A stretch of DNA of 12,611 nt from assembly GCA_964624465.1 (NCBI GenBank), contig CAZUZD010000174.1, forward strand, positions 1 to 12,611. Direction: 5' to 3'. Shown here in pieces: positions 1 to 5,851 of this stretch. The first letter of the stretch is position 1, and the number at the start of each line of letters is the position of its first letter. The notes under the pieces are model-generated. The model was not told the DNA's origin. It ran no database searches and saw nothing but the letters and a program-made list of their open reading frames with translations. A program made the translations under genes and the position numbers. The DNA is from CAZUZD01 sp964624465. GTDB lineage: Bacteria; Planctomycetota; Planctomycetia; Isosphaerales; Isosphaeraceae.

Positions 1-901
1 CCCGCTGCCGCAGCGGCGGGCTGTCGCGGAGCTCGCGCGCGGTCACGCCCCGCACCAGCCGGCCGGCCCGGTCCACCAGCGCCTCCAGCTCCGGGTCCGA
101 CCGCACGCTCAGCGCCCGGAACCGGGTCAGGAACTCCTGGATGTGCCCCACCGCCGAGTCGCGGAACACGAGCACCTGGCCCTCGGGACCGGTGCCCGTG
201 AGCCGACCGGCCAGGTGCTCGACCAGGCCGGCCAGCTCCTCGGTGAAGGCCTGCTCGGCCAGCGTCACCGCCTGCTCGAACCGGTCCCGCACGCGGGCCT
301 GCTCGCGCTCGTAGAGGCCCGGGCTCAGGGCGAGCAGGTACGCCGGCGGCTCGACCGAGGGGAAGTCCCAGGTCAGGCCGAACAGCGCCGCCAGGCTGGG
401 CGGGTAGTCGGCCTCGCTGTACAGCGACCCCAGCCGGGCCCGGGCGTCGTCCCGCAAGGCGGCGTACTGGCGGTCGAGCGCCGCGGCGGCCAGCTCGAGC
501 TCGGCCCGGAGGCCGGTCATGCGGGCGGCGAACTCCTCCAGGCGGTCGCGGGGCAAGAGCCGCACGCCGGGCTCGGGGTACGGCAGCGAGCCGGCGCGCC
601 AGTAGTCCTGGACGCGGCTGCGGACGGCGGTGACGGCCCTGTACGCGTCGTGGCCGGTGTCGAGCAGCTTCTTGGCCGCCGAGAGCCGCTGGGCGTCGGC
701 GTCGAAGGCCTCGGCGGCGAGGGCCCGCTGGCCGGCGGAGAGGGCCCTACTGGTGCCCGGCCAGCGGAAGCGGACCCGGCAGGCGGCCATGGTGGTGCGG
801 AGCCGCTCGGCGGGCTCGGAGGCCGTCTGGCGGTCGCGGTCGGTGTCGGCGCCACGGGGGCGGTCGGCGATCGAGGTCGGTGCGTTCATGAGCGTGGTCA
901 T
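1..901 (-). CDS. Partial helical protein resembling DUF3150 (C-terminus outside window)
   Basis: I translated this frame by hand: 300 uninterrupted codons from an ATG at 901 to base 2, with no stop, so the gene runs off the left edge. Third positions are overwhelmingly G/C, as in the neighbours. The protein is cytosolic-looking and rich in Leu, Ala, Arg and Glu, with no signal peptide or membrane segment. After a variable, polar N-terminal 45 residues come predicted helices, for example residues 70-100 (ending VRSRVQDYW), then PYPEPGVRLLP at 107-117, a long helix at 118-160, and a YPPSLAALFGLTWDF segment at 166-180. The pattern of a helix, 'LLP', a long helix, 'DYP' and an F/W-rich strand resembles DUF3150 proteins as I remember them, which often sit beside AAA+ ATPases; this is recognition from memory and unproven. 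A GGAG lies 11 bases before the ATG, slightly far; ATG at 889 is an alternative without a Shine-Dalgarno. It is the fourth gene of the leftward operon, 117 bases after the ATPase. Confidence 0.75.
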   Translation of the reverse strand, partial: MTTLMNAPTSIADRPRGADTDRDRQTASEPAERLRTTMAACRVRFRWPGTSRALSAGQRALAAEAFDADAQRLSAAKKLLDTGHDAYRAVTAVRSRVQDYWRAGSLPYPEPGVRLLPRDRLEEFAARMTGLRAELELAAAALDRQYAALRDDARARLGSLYSEADYPPSLAALFGLTWDFPSVEPPAYLLALSPGLYEREQARVRDRFEQAVTLAEQAFTEELAGLVEHLAGRLTGTGPEGQVLVFRDSAVGHIQEFLTRFRALSVRSDPELEALVDRAGRLVRGVTARELRDSPPLRQR

Positions 902-934
902 CCGGGGTGCGGCTCCAGGGGTGGGGAAACGACA

Positions 935-975
935 CGGCGGGGCGGCCGGCCCAGGGTGGGTCGATCGCCCCGCCG
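935..975 (-). other. Perfect 10-bp G/C inverted repeat between two operon genes
   Basis: Bases 935-944 (CGGCGGGGCG) are the exact reverse complement of 966-975, with a 21-base loop that itself contains the palindrome GGCCGGCC (944-951). It lies in the 117-base gap between the AAA+ ATPase stop and the next start of the leftward operon. No T-run follows on the minus strand, so it does not look like a classical intrinsic terminator. It could stabilise or process the transcript, or tune expression of the downstream gene. In DNA this GC-rich, short inverted repeats also arise by chance. Confidence 0.35.
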
Positions 976-1018
976 CGATGGGGGGTGCGTCAGTGGTGAC
1001 CGGGCGCTGCCGGTCCGC

Positions 1019-2533
1019 TCAGTTCTCGGAGGGCCGGGCCCGCAGGCCGCGGCCGGGTCGGGACGACTTCGGCTCGGGGCCGCGGGTGTAGAGCCCGGGC
1101 CGATCGGCGTCGAGGCAGCGCCCCGCCGCCCAGGCCCGCAGCCGCTCGATCGACTCGGCGGCCGTGTGGGCCACCGGCACGACCTGGCGGGCGGCCACCC
1201 GCAGCGGCTCGTCCAGCAGCGCCGCCAGCCGGCAGCACGCCTGGATCTCGGCGCCGGTCCAGCCCGCGCAGTCGGGCCGGGCCTGCATCGGGTCGAGGCC
1301 GTAGCGGGCCAGGTACTGCCGCCAGATCGCCTCGCGGCCCTCGGGCCCGGGTAGGTCGAGGAAGAAGATGCCGTCGAAGCGTTGCGCCCGCGCAAACTCC
1401 GGCGGCAGCCGGCTGACGTCGTTGGCCGTGCAGACGACGAAGGCGTCGGCCGTGCGGTCGTTGAGCCAGGAGAGCAGTGCGCCAAACAGGCGGGCCCCGA
1501 CGCCCGAGTCGCCCCGGCCGCCATCGGCGCCGCCGGCCAGCGCCTTCTCGACCTCATCGATCAGCACGACACAGGGCGCCATGGCGTCGATCTGCTGCAG
1601 GGCCGAGCGGACCCGGCTCTCGGTCTCGCCCACCAGCGAGCCCATGAGCGCGCCGACATCGAGACCGATCGTGGGCCGGCCGGTCTCGGTGCCGATCGCC
1701 TTCGCCAGCGCGCTCTTGCCCGTGCCGGGCACGCCCAGGAGCAGCAGGCCCCGGGCCTGGACATCGGGCCGCCGAGACGGCCGCAGGGCGCGCGAGCAGA
1801 AGGCCTTGAGCGCCTGCAGGCCGCCCAGGTCGGCGAAGCTCTCGCCGCCCCGGTGCAGGCTCAGCAGGCCCGAGCGCTTGAGCGCCTGGGCCTTCAGCTC
1901 CCAGAGCGCCGGCGGCTCCAGCCGGCCATACCGCACCAGGGACAGCGCGAACGCCCCCTCGGCCTCCAGCCGGGTCAAGCCTGCGGCGGCCTCCAGAACG
2001 GCATCGAGCTCTGCGCCAGCGGGTAGCTCGCCCGGCTCGGTGGCGACGCCACGGGCGATCCCGAGCAGGGCGTCCCGGCCCGGCAGCTCGTGCTCAACCA
2101 GGACGAACTGCCGCTCCAGCTCCGGCGGTAGCGAGCACACCGGGGCCAGGATGACGACGCAGAGGCGGGCCGGCTTGGCGGCCGCCAGGGCGGTGTCCAG
2201 CGCCTGGATCAGCTCCGGGGAGCCGAGCAGGCGGTGCGGGTTGCGGAGCACGAGCAGGGCCGCACCGTCCGGTGTGGCCAGCCCCGGCAGCGCCCGCAGG
2301 GCGGCCACCGGGTCGGCCGGTCCCGGGCCGAGGTCGGGGGCGGGGATGTCGGTGCCAGCCGGCGAACTGGGCCGGACCAGGCCGTGGTCGAGGTCCCAGG
2401 CGGCCAGGGGCCAGCTCTTGCGGCGGCAGAGGGCGGCGATGTCGGCCAGGGCGTCGTCGTGCTCGTGCGAGGTGACGTACACGCCGGGGAAGCCGGCGCG
2501 CACGAGCTCCTCCAGGCGCTCGGTGAGCGTCAT
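1019..2533 (-). CDS. Ycf46-like AAA+ ATPase
   Basis: A 504-residue AAA+ ATPase with the architecture of the Ycf46 family (plastid/cyanobacterial, about 500 residues). The N-terminal domain (about 1-230) opens LTERLEELVRAGFPGVYVTS, typical of Ycf46, and looks like a degenerate P-loop fold without its own Walker A. The C-terminal AAA+ module has Walker A GVPGTGKS at 267-274, Walker B VVLIDE at 322-327, sensor 1 Asn371 in VVCTAND, candidate arginine fingers Arg382 and Arg385 in the LPPEFARAQRFD segment, and sensor 2 GAEI near 427-430. All ATPase residues look intact, so it should hydrolyse ATP and remodel or unload an unknown partner in the cytosol. The frame is open further upstream to 2749, but that stretch overlaps the DUF2997 gene. 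The ATG at 2533 has a GGAG upstream and begins exactly where the family homology begins. It is the third gene of the leftward operon, 79 bases after the DUF2997-like gene. The specific function of Ycf46 proteins is not settled. Confidence 0.9.
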   Translation of the reverse strand: MTLTERLEELVRAGFPGVYVTSHEHDDALADIAALCRRKSWPLAAWDLDHGLVRPSSPAGTDIPAPDLGPGPADPVAALRALPGLATPDGAALLVLRNPHRLLGSPELIQALDTALAAAKPARLCVVILAPVCSLPPELERQFVLVEHELPGRDALLGIARGVATEPGELPAGAELDAVLEAAAGLTRLEAEGAFALSLVRYGRLEPPALWELKAQALKRSGLLSLHRGGESFADLGGLQALKAFCSRALRPSRRPDVQARGLLLLGVPGTGKSALAKAIGTETGRPTIGLDVGALMGSLVGETESRVRSALQQIDAMAPCVVLIDEVEKALAGGADGGRGDSGVGARLFGALLSWLNDRTADAFVVCTANDVSRLPPEFARAQRFDGIFFLDLPGPEGREAIWRQYLARYGLDPMQARPDCAGWTGAEIQACCRLAALLDEPLRVAARQVVPVAHTAAESIERLRAWAAGRCLDADRPGLYTRGPEPKSSRPGRGLRARPSEN

Positions 2534-2612
2534 GGGGCGTCTCCATCGGTGGTGATCTTCGGGTGGTTGGGGAGCGAAGGATGGAGGCTGGGGCGGGAGG
2601 CTGGCGATCGGC

Positions 2613-2816
2613 TCAGGAGTCGGTCCGCAGCCGCGTCGGATCGGCGGCCCTGCGGGGCAGATGCAGCTCGGGCGTGGGCTGGTCGACCAGGACCCGACCC
2701 AGGGCCCGCTCCAGCGCGCGGGTGGCGACCAGGCAGGCTGTGCCGGCATAGCCGCGGGTCGCGACGGTGACGCCGCCCTTCGGGTCGACGGTGATCGTGA
2801 TGGTGGGCCGGCTCAT
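2613..2816 (-). CDS. Small DUF2997-like protein
   Basis: A 67-residue protein. The first 45 residues follow the DUF2997 pattern: short beta strands (TITITVDPKGGVTVAT), then GYAGTACLVATRALERALG (residues 22-40), matching the family's Gly-aromatic-x-Gly-x-x-Cys followed by an amphipathic helix. Cys28 is the one cysteine. The last 20 residues are proline/arginine-rich and probably disordered. Its ATG overlaps the TGA of the DUF1257-like gene (ATGA, 2816-2813) and GGGAGG sits seven to eight bases upstream, so it should be translationally coupled. Genes of this family regularly accompany Ycf35/DUF1257 and Ycf46 genes, which supports the call; no function is known. It could be a small partner or subunit for the ATPase encoded next. 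Confidence 0.8.
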   Translation of the reverse strand: MSRPTITITVDPKGGVTVATRGYAGTACLVATRALERALGRVLVDQPTPELHLPRRAADPTRLRTDS

Positions 2817-3187
2817 CGGGCACCTCCCGCGCCGGCGTGCAGGGTGAGGCGGATCGAGCCGTCGGGGAGCCGCTGCTCGACGACGCGGTGGCCGGTGCGT
2901 CGGGCCTCGCGGGTCGCCTTCGCGACGGCGTAGGCCTGCTGGAGCCGTTCGAGCCAGGCCGGGTCGCCCCAGCGGCCCTCGTAGGTGTCGAAGAGCACGC
3001 GGCCCTGCTCGGGCTGGACGACGGCCGGGTAGTGCCAGCCGGGGAAGCGGATCAGCAGGCCCGTCCCCTGGGCGCTGAAGAGCCGGGCGGTGCCGGCCTG
3101 GGGCGCGGGCAGGCCGAGCCGGGTGCAGGCATCGGCCAGCGCGGTCGGGTCGCGCAGCTCGGCGCGGATGGTGACGACGTGGGACAC
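2813..3187 (-). CDS. Ycf35-like protein (DUF1257)
   Basis: A 124-residue protein with hallmarks of the Ycf35/DUF1257 family. It starts VSHVVTIRAELRDPTAL, matching the usual 'MSH-hydrophobic-x-x-I-x-T-x-hydrophobic-x-D' opening. The middle has a YEGRWG segment (residues 69-74), and the end has AYAVAKATREARRTGH (85-100) followed by VVEQRLPDGSIRLTL, a close fit to the family's conserved C-terminal block. The fold is likely small alpha/beta and cytosolic. An ATG frame start exists at 3283, but homology begins at the GTG at 3187, which has GGAG nine bases upstream (3200-3197), so I chose GTG. It is the first gene of the leftward operon, followed with overlap by the DUF2997-like gene and then the Ycf46-like ATPase. 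The family's biochemical role is unknown; the association suggests the three products act together. Confidence 0.88.
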   Translation of the reverse strand: MSHVVTIRAELRDPTALADACTRLGLPAPQAGTARLFSAQGTGLLIRFPGWHYPAVVQPEQGRVLFDTYEGRWGDPAWLERLQQAYAVAKATREARRTGHRVVEQRLPDGSIRLTLHAGAGGAR

Positions 3188-3259
3188 GGATTTGGTCTCC
3201 GAAAAGCCGGGTTCACGATGGCGACCGATCGGATCGCTCGGTATCGGAATTCCTGGAGT

Positions 3260-3278
3260 CCGGGGGCAAAGCCTCCGG
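3260..3278 (+). other. Short hairpin near the leftward operon start
   Basis: Bases 3260-3267 (CCGGGGGC) pair with 3271-3278 (GCCTCCGG) around an AAA loop. All pairs are G/C apart from one G-U wobble on the plus-strand RNA, which becomes an A-C mismatch on the minus strand. It lies about 70 bases upstream of the DUF1257-like start. No T-run follows it, so it is not an obvious terminator. A protein-binding site or a leader structure is possible; chance is also possible. Confidence 0.25.
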
Positions 3279-3631
3279 ATCACTTCTTACTGCCAGAATT
3301 TCGCACCCGATTTAGCCCAAGCCAGTGCCAGCCAACGGTCCAGGAAAGACTCGAGGTTGGGCCGACCGTTCACCAAGGACGGCAGATCCCGGCCAGCTTC
3401 CGTTGAGGCTCGGCATCGGTAAGGAGTCCGTGTCGACCGCGACCGTAGACTTTGCGGAGCGGGTTCCCAGGGCGGGCCTTCAGGTACGGCAAATCCATGA
3501 GGTCGCCCCTGAGCCATCGCCCTTCGCCGAAGCGGAATCGGAGCCGACGCTCGGAGGACGTCCACTTCCGAAGCCCCGATCCGGACTTGGGATAAAGCCG
3601 AAATCGCTGTACCGGAGCTTGTTGAACCCGA

Positions 3632-3660
3632 TTGACCGGAACGTCCGTGACCGGTAGAAA
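3632..3660 (+). promoter_or_regulatory. Candidate sigma70-type promoter for the BREX operon
   Basis: TTGACC (3632-3637) differs from the consensus -35 box at one base. It is followed after exactly 17 bases by TAGAAA (3655-3660), a 4 of 6 match to the -10 box. Transcription would start near 3667, giving a leader of about 200 bases before brxE. The hexamer GACCGG occurs twice, at 3634-3639 overlapping the -35 box and at 3649-3654 next to the -10 box, as expected of a repressor or activator site, though this is speculative. Planctomycete promoters are poorly characterised, so confidence is limited. Confidence 0.4.
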
Positions 3661-3868
3661 ACGACTGCCAAGGACCAGTTGCACAAAAGCATGAGCGGTC
3701 CCATGGGGTATCGATGGCCAACCGGCGGATCCCCTGAGGCAAAGGCAATCGATCGCGGTGAAGTGCCCTGGATTCGCTCGGGCGCATCGGACGGTCGCTC
3801 CAATTCAAGCGGGGGGCGAGCACTTGAGTCACGCCTCAGGGGACATCGCTCGACCGGCTGGCCGGACC

Positions 3869-4432
3869 GTGATCTCCCGGTCCGAGCTCGACGAGATCCT
3901 GACCCTTCAGCTCGCGGTCGCCTGGGCCGGGGAGGCGGGCGAGGAGCCACGCCTGGCGTGGTGGCGGTCCGACCTCACCAGCGAGTTTGGGGGCCAGGAC
4001 CTCTTCCAGAGGCTCCTGCCTCGCACCTGGCGCTGGGCAACGTTCCAGGCCGCGCGGGAGGCGGCGCGGCGGAAAGATGCCGAGGTACGCGGCAAGGATC
4101 ACGACCCGGACCGGATCATCTCCCTCTTCCGGTTCGGTTTCGAGGTCGACGAGCGGCTCGACGAACGGTTCCTGGAGCTCAAGGGTTCCGGGAACGCCCC
4201 CCTGGATGCCCTGCCGGGGCTCAAGGACGTGGTCTCCGACGAGTGGCGGCAGGAACGCTTCTCGGCCTGGGCAGGCGCCCAGGGGGCCGCCGAGGTGGCG
4301 AAGGCCCCGGTTGGACGGCGCCTCAAGGACGAGCCGCTGGACTCGTTCAAACTCAAGGCCCACAAGCTGGTCGCCGCGCTGGTACCACTGGGGAGCGAGT
4401 ACCCCCTGCCCCACTTCCGGAGGAACCCGTGA
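3869..4432 (+). CDS. brxE: BREX type 6 protein BrxE
   Basis: A 187-residue soluble protein I recognise as BrxE, the small protein that distinguishes type 6 BREX. The conserved core runs from LTLQLAVAWAGE (11-22) and LAWWRSDLTSE (29-39) through LLPRTWRWATFQAAREAARR (49-68) to SLFRFGFEVDERLDERFLELK (85-105); the FEVDERL block and the LxPRT block are the most telling. The C-terminal half (120-187) has DSFKLKAHKLVAALVPLGSEYPLPHF. Its molecular role is unknown. The start is uncertain: the frame is open to an ATG at 3758, and a TTG at 3824 has GGGGGG upstream. Third-position G/C bias only becomes strong after the GTG at 3869, and family homology begins there, so I chose GTG although its Shine-Dalgarno is weak. 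Its TGA overlaps the brxA start (GTGA, 4429-4432). First gene of the operon. Confidence 0.85.
   Translation: MISRSELDEILTLQLAVAWAGEAGEEPRLAWWRSDLTSEFGGQDLFQRLLPRTWRWATFQAAREAARRKDAEVRGKDHDPDRIISLFRFGFEVDERLDERFLELKGSGNAPLDALPGLKDVVSDEWRQERFSAWAGAQGAAEVAKAPVGRRLKDEPLDSFKLKAHKLVAALVPLGSEYPLPHFRRNP
4419..4431 (+). promoter_or_regulatory. Ribosome binding site fixing the brxA GTG start
   Basis: GGAGG (4419-4423) lies five bases before the GTG at 4429. The GTG overlaps the brxE stop codon, so the site sits inside the brxE coding end. This excludes the much longer upstream-extended frame (open to 3679), which overlaps brxE, and indicates translational coupling of brxE and brxA. Confidence 0.8.
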
Positions 4433-5202
4433 CGGAACGACCCGCCGAGGTCACGGCCCTCCATACCCGGATCCTCAAATGCACCCTCGAGGACGAGGCG
4501 GCCCGCGCCTACTGGCCCCACGCCGTCGGCGCTGAGATCACGCCTCGCCGAGCCTTCGAGGAGTACTGGTTCGGGGCGAGGAGCCTCGGGCGGGTGGAGA
4601 TCCTGCTCGCGAACTTCCGGGCCCGCTTTGACGCCTACGCCTCGGCGCTCCGGGCCCTGGCCGCCTGGGAGGAGATGGAACCGGACACCCGGCGGCTCAT
4701 CTGCCACTGGCACCTGCAGCTCGCCGACCCGCTCTATCGCCGTTTCACCGGGTCGTTCCTCGTCGATCGCGTCGCCGGCGGCCGGGGCACCATCACGCAC
4801 CCGCTGGCCATCGCCTGGGTCGGCGACCAGGCCCCGGAACGCTGGAACATGGCGACCCGGATCCAGTTCGCGAGCAAGTTGCTGTCGGCGGCCCGTACCG
4901 CGGGGCTCATCGGATCGACCCGGGACCCTCGGCCGCTGAAGTATCCGAGGGTCAATGATGCCGCCCTCACCTACCTCATGTACCTGCTGAGGGGGGTGAG
5001 CTTCGAGGGGACGTTGCTCGACAACCCGTACGCCGCATCCGTGGGGCTCCAGAACGGCACGCTGGAAGACCGCCTGCGGGGCCTGGCGGCACTCAAGTTC
5101 CGCCGCCAGGGCGACCTGGTCGAATTCGGCTGGAAGTATGCCGACCTCGAGGGCTGGGCCGGCCAATCCCATGCGACGCGAGCGCGGGCGGAGGGTGCCT
5201 GA
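4429..5202 (+). CDS. brxA: BREX protein BrxA (DUF1819)
   Basis: A 257-residue soluble protein matching BrxA/DUF1819, a small all-helical, winged-helix-bearing component of BREX systems reported to bind DNA in characterised type 1 systems. Visible family features are an N-terminal EITPRRAFEEYWFGARS segment (about 36-52), the block MEPDTRRLICHWHLQLADPLYRRFTGSFL (83-111), and RWNMATRIQFASKLLSAARTAGLIG (138-162), which resembles a helix-turn-helix. RPLKYPRVNDAALTYLMYLLRGVSFEGTLLDNPY (168-201) matches the family's wing and following helix. It is somewhat longer than the roughly 200 residues of type 1 BrxA. The GTG start at 4429 is set by GGAGG five bases upstream and overlaps the brxE stop. Its own stop overlaps the brxB ATG (TGATG). 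Second gene of the operon. Its role in the complex is inferred from type 1 systems. Confidence 0.9.
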   Translation: MTERPAEVTALHTRILKCTLEDEAARAYWPHAVGAEITPRRAFEEYWFGARSLGRVEILLANFRARFDAYASALRALAAWEEMEPDTRRLICHWHLQLADPLYRRFTGSFLVDRVAGGRGTITHPLAIAWVGDQAPERWNMATRIQFASKLLSAARTAGLIGSTRDPRPLKYPRVNDAALTYLMYLLRGVSFEGTLLDNPYAASVGLQNGTLEDRLRGLAALKFRRQGDLVEFGWKYADLEGWAGQSHATRARAEGA

Positions 5203-5843
5203 TGTCGAACACCCCGCTCTTCGACCGCACCCCGCTCCAGGAAGCGTTCTCGGCGCTCCGGCGTGACCTCATCCACGAGGATGGGCCCCGGATCAGCACC
5301 ATGCGGAATTACCGCTTCGCCATCGTCCAGTACGAGCCCGAGAAGGAGTTCGAGCTCCGAGGCGAGGTCCGTCGGCTCAGCTCCGAGCTGATCGCCAACG
5401 GCTGGATCGTCTTCTCGGTGAACCTGCAGAAGCTGCTGCTGGACCGGGTCCGCGACCTCGGCGATGACTGGGTGCGCCGCGTGATCGAGATGGAGCGCAG
5501 CACCTCCAAACTCGACGCGGGCCGGGGCCTCAACTACCTCAAGAGCAAGCTGACCCCGCTGATCGAAGGGCCCGACGGGATCGCGGCCGATTGCAGCCGG
5601 GTCATCTGCGAGTACGCGGACCAGAACCCCGAGCTCGTGGACCGGACGCTCGCGCTGATCGGGCGGGCCGGTGCGATCTACCCGTTCTTCCGGACGTCGG
5701 CGCTGCTCCGGCATCTCGACGGCCGGACCCGGAACGTGCCTGTCGTGCTGCTCTACCCGGGCAAGCGTCAGGGACCGACGGGGCTCTCGTTCATGGGGAT
5801 GCTGAACCCCGATAATGACTATCGGCCCCGTATTTATCCCTGA
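5202..5843 (+). CDS. brxB: BREX protein BrxB (DUF1788)
   Basis: A 213-residue protein of the BrxB/DUF1788 family. Characteristic blocks are the N-terminal helix LQEAFSALRRDLIHEDGPRIS (12-32), RNYRFAIVQYEPEKEFELR (35-53), IYPFFRTSALLRHL (159-172), VPVVLLYPGKRQGPTGLSFMG (179-199), and the terminal DYRPRIYP (206-213). The 'YPFFR...LL' and 'VLLYPG' blocks are diagnostic of DUF1788. It is cytosolic, with no membrane segment. BrxB is needed for defence in characterised BREX systems and is thought to be part of the multi-protein complex with PglZ and BrxC; its reaction, if any, is unknown. The ATG overlaps the brxA stop, with GGAGG (5190-5194) seven bases upstream. The next gene, brxC, starts eight bases after its stop, and the brxC Shine-Dalgarno overlaps that stop. 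Confidence 0.92.
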   Translation: MSNTPLFDRTPLQEAFSALRRDLIHEDGPRISTMRNYRFAIVQYEPEKEFELRGEVRRLSSELIANGWIVFSVNLQKLLLDRVRDLGDDWVRRVIEMERSTSKLDAGRGLNYLKSKLTPLIEGPDGIAADCSRVICEYADQNPELVDRTLALIGRAGAIYPFFRTSALLRHLDGRTRNVPVVLLYPGKRQGPTGLSFMGMLNPDNDYRPRIYP

Positions 5844-5851
5844 GGCTGGCC

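Larger units (their letters stand above)
3188..3868. other. Divergent intergenic region without a convincing gene
   Basis: This 681-base stretch separates the leftward Ycf46-type operon from the rightward BREX operon. Composition is mixed, and the open frames in it (minus 3287-3832, minus 3370-3684, plus 3325-3657) lack the strong third-position G/C bias of flanking genes and give no recognisable protein, so I do not call them. It should carry both operons' control regions: a rightward promoter candidate (3632-3660) and a hairpin (3260-3278) are listed separately. Decayed remnants of an older gene cannot be excluded, particularly on the minus strand around 3370-3750, but I recognise none. Confidence 0.6.

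Noticed and set aside
143..1354. Plus-strand open frame of 403 codons
   Set aside because: Antisense to the AAA+ ATPase C-terminus and the DUF3150-like gene; the translation is repetitive Gly/Arg/Gln/Pro with no domain.
3310..3335. Possible sigma54-type promoter on the minus strand (TGGCAC...TGGGC)
   Set aside because: The GG-to-GC spacing is 11, not 10, and the -12 element is poor; no enhancer-binding site was seen.
3287..3832. Minus-strand open frame of 181 codons, with 3370-3684 minus and 3325-3657 plus, in the divergent spacer
   Set aside because: No coding-like third-position bias, compositions are Arg/Ser/Pro-rich, nothing recognisable, and three frames are open over the same bases, as expected by chance.
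3679..4428. Extension of the brxA frame upstream to an ATG at 3679 (507 residues)
   Set aside because: The extension overlaps brxE entirely and reads as low-complexity; the GTG at 4429 has an ideal Shine-Dalgarno and begins the family homology.
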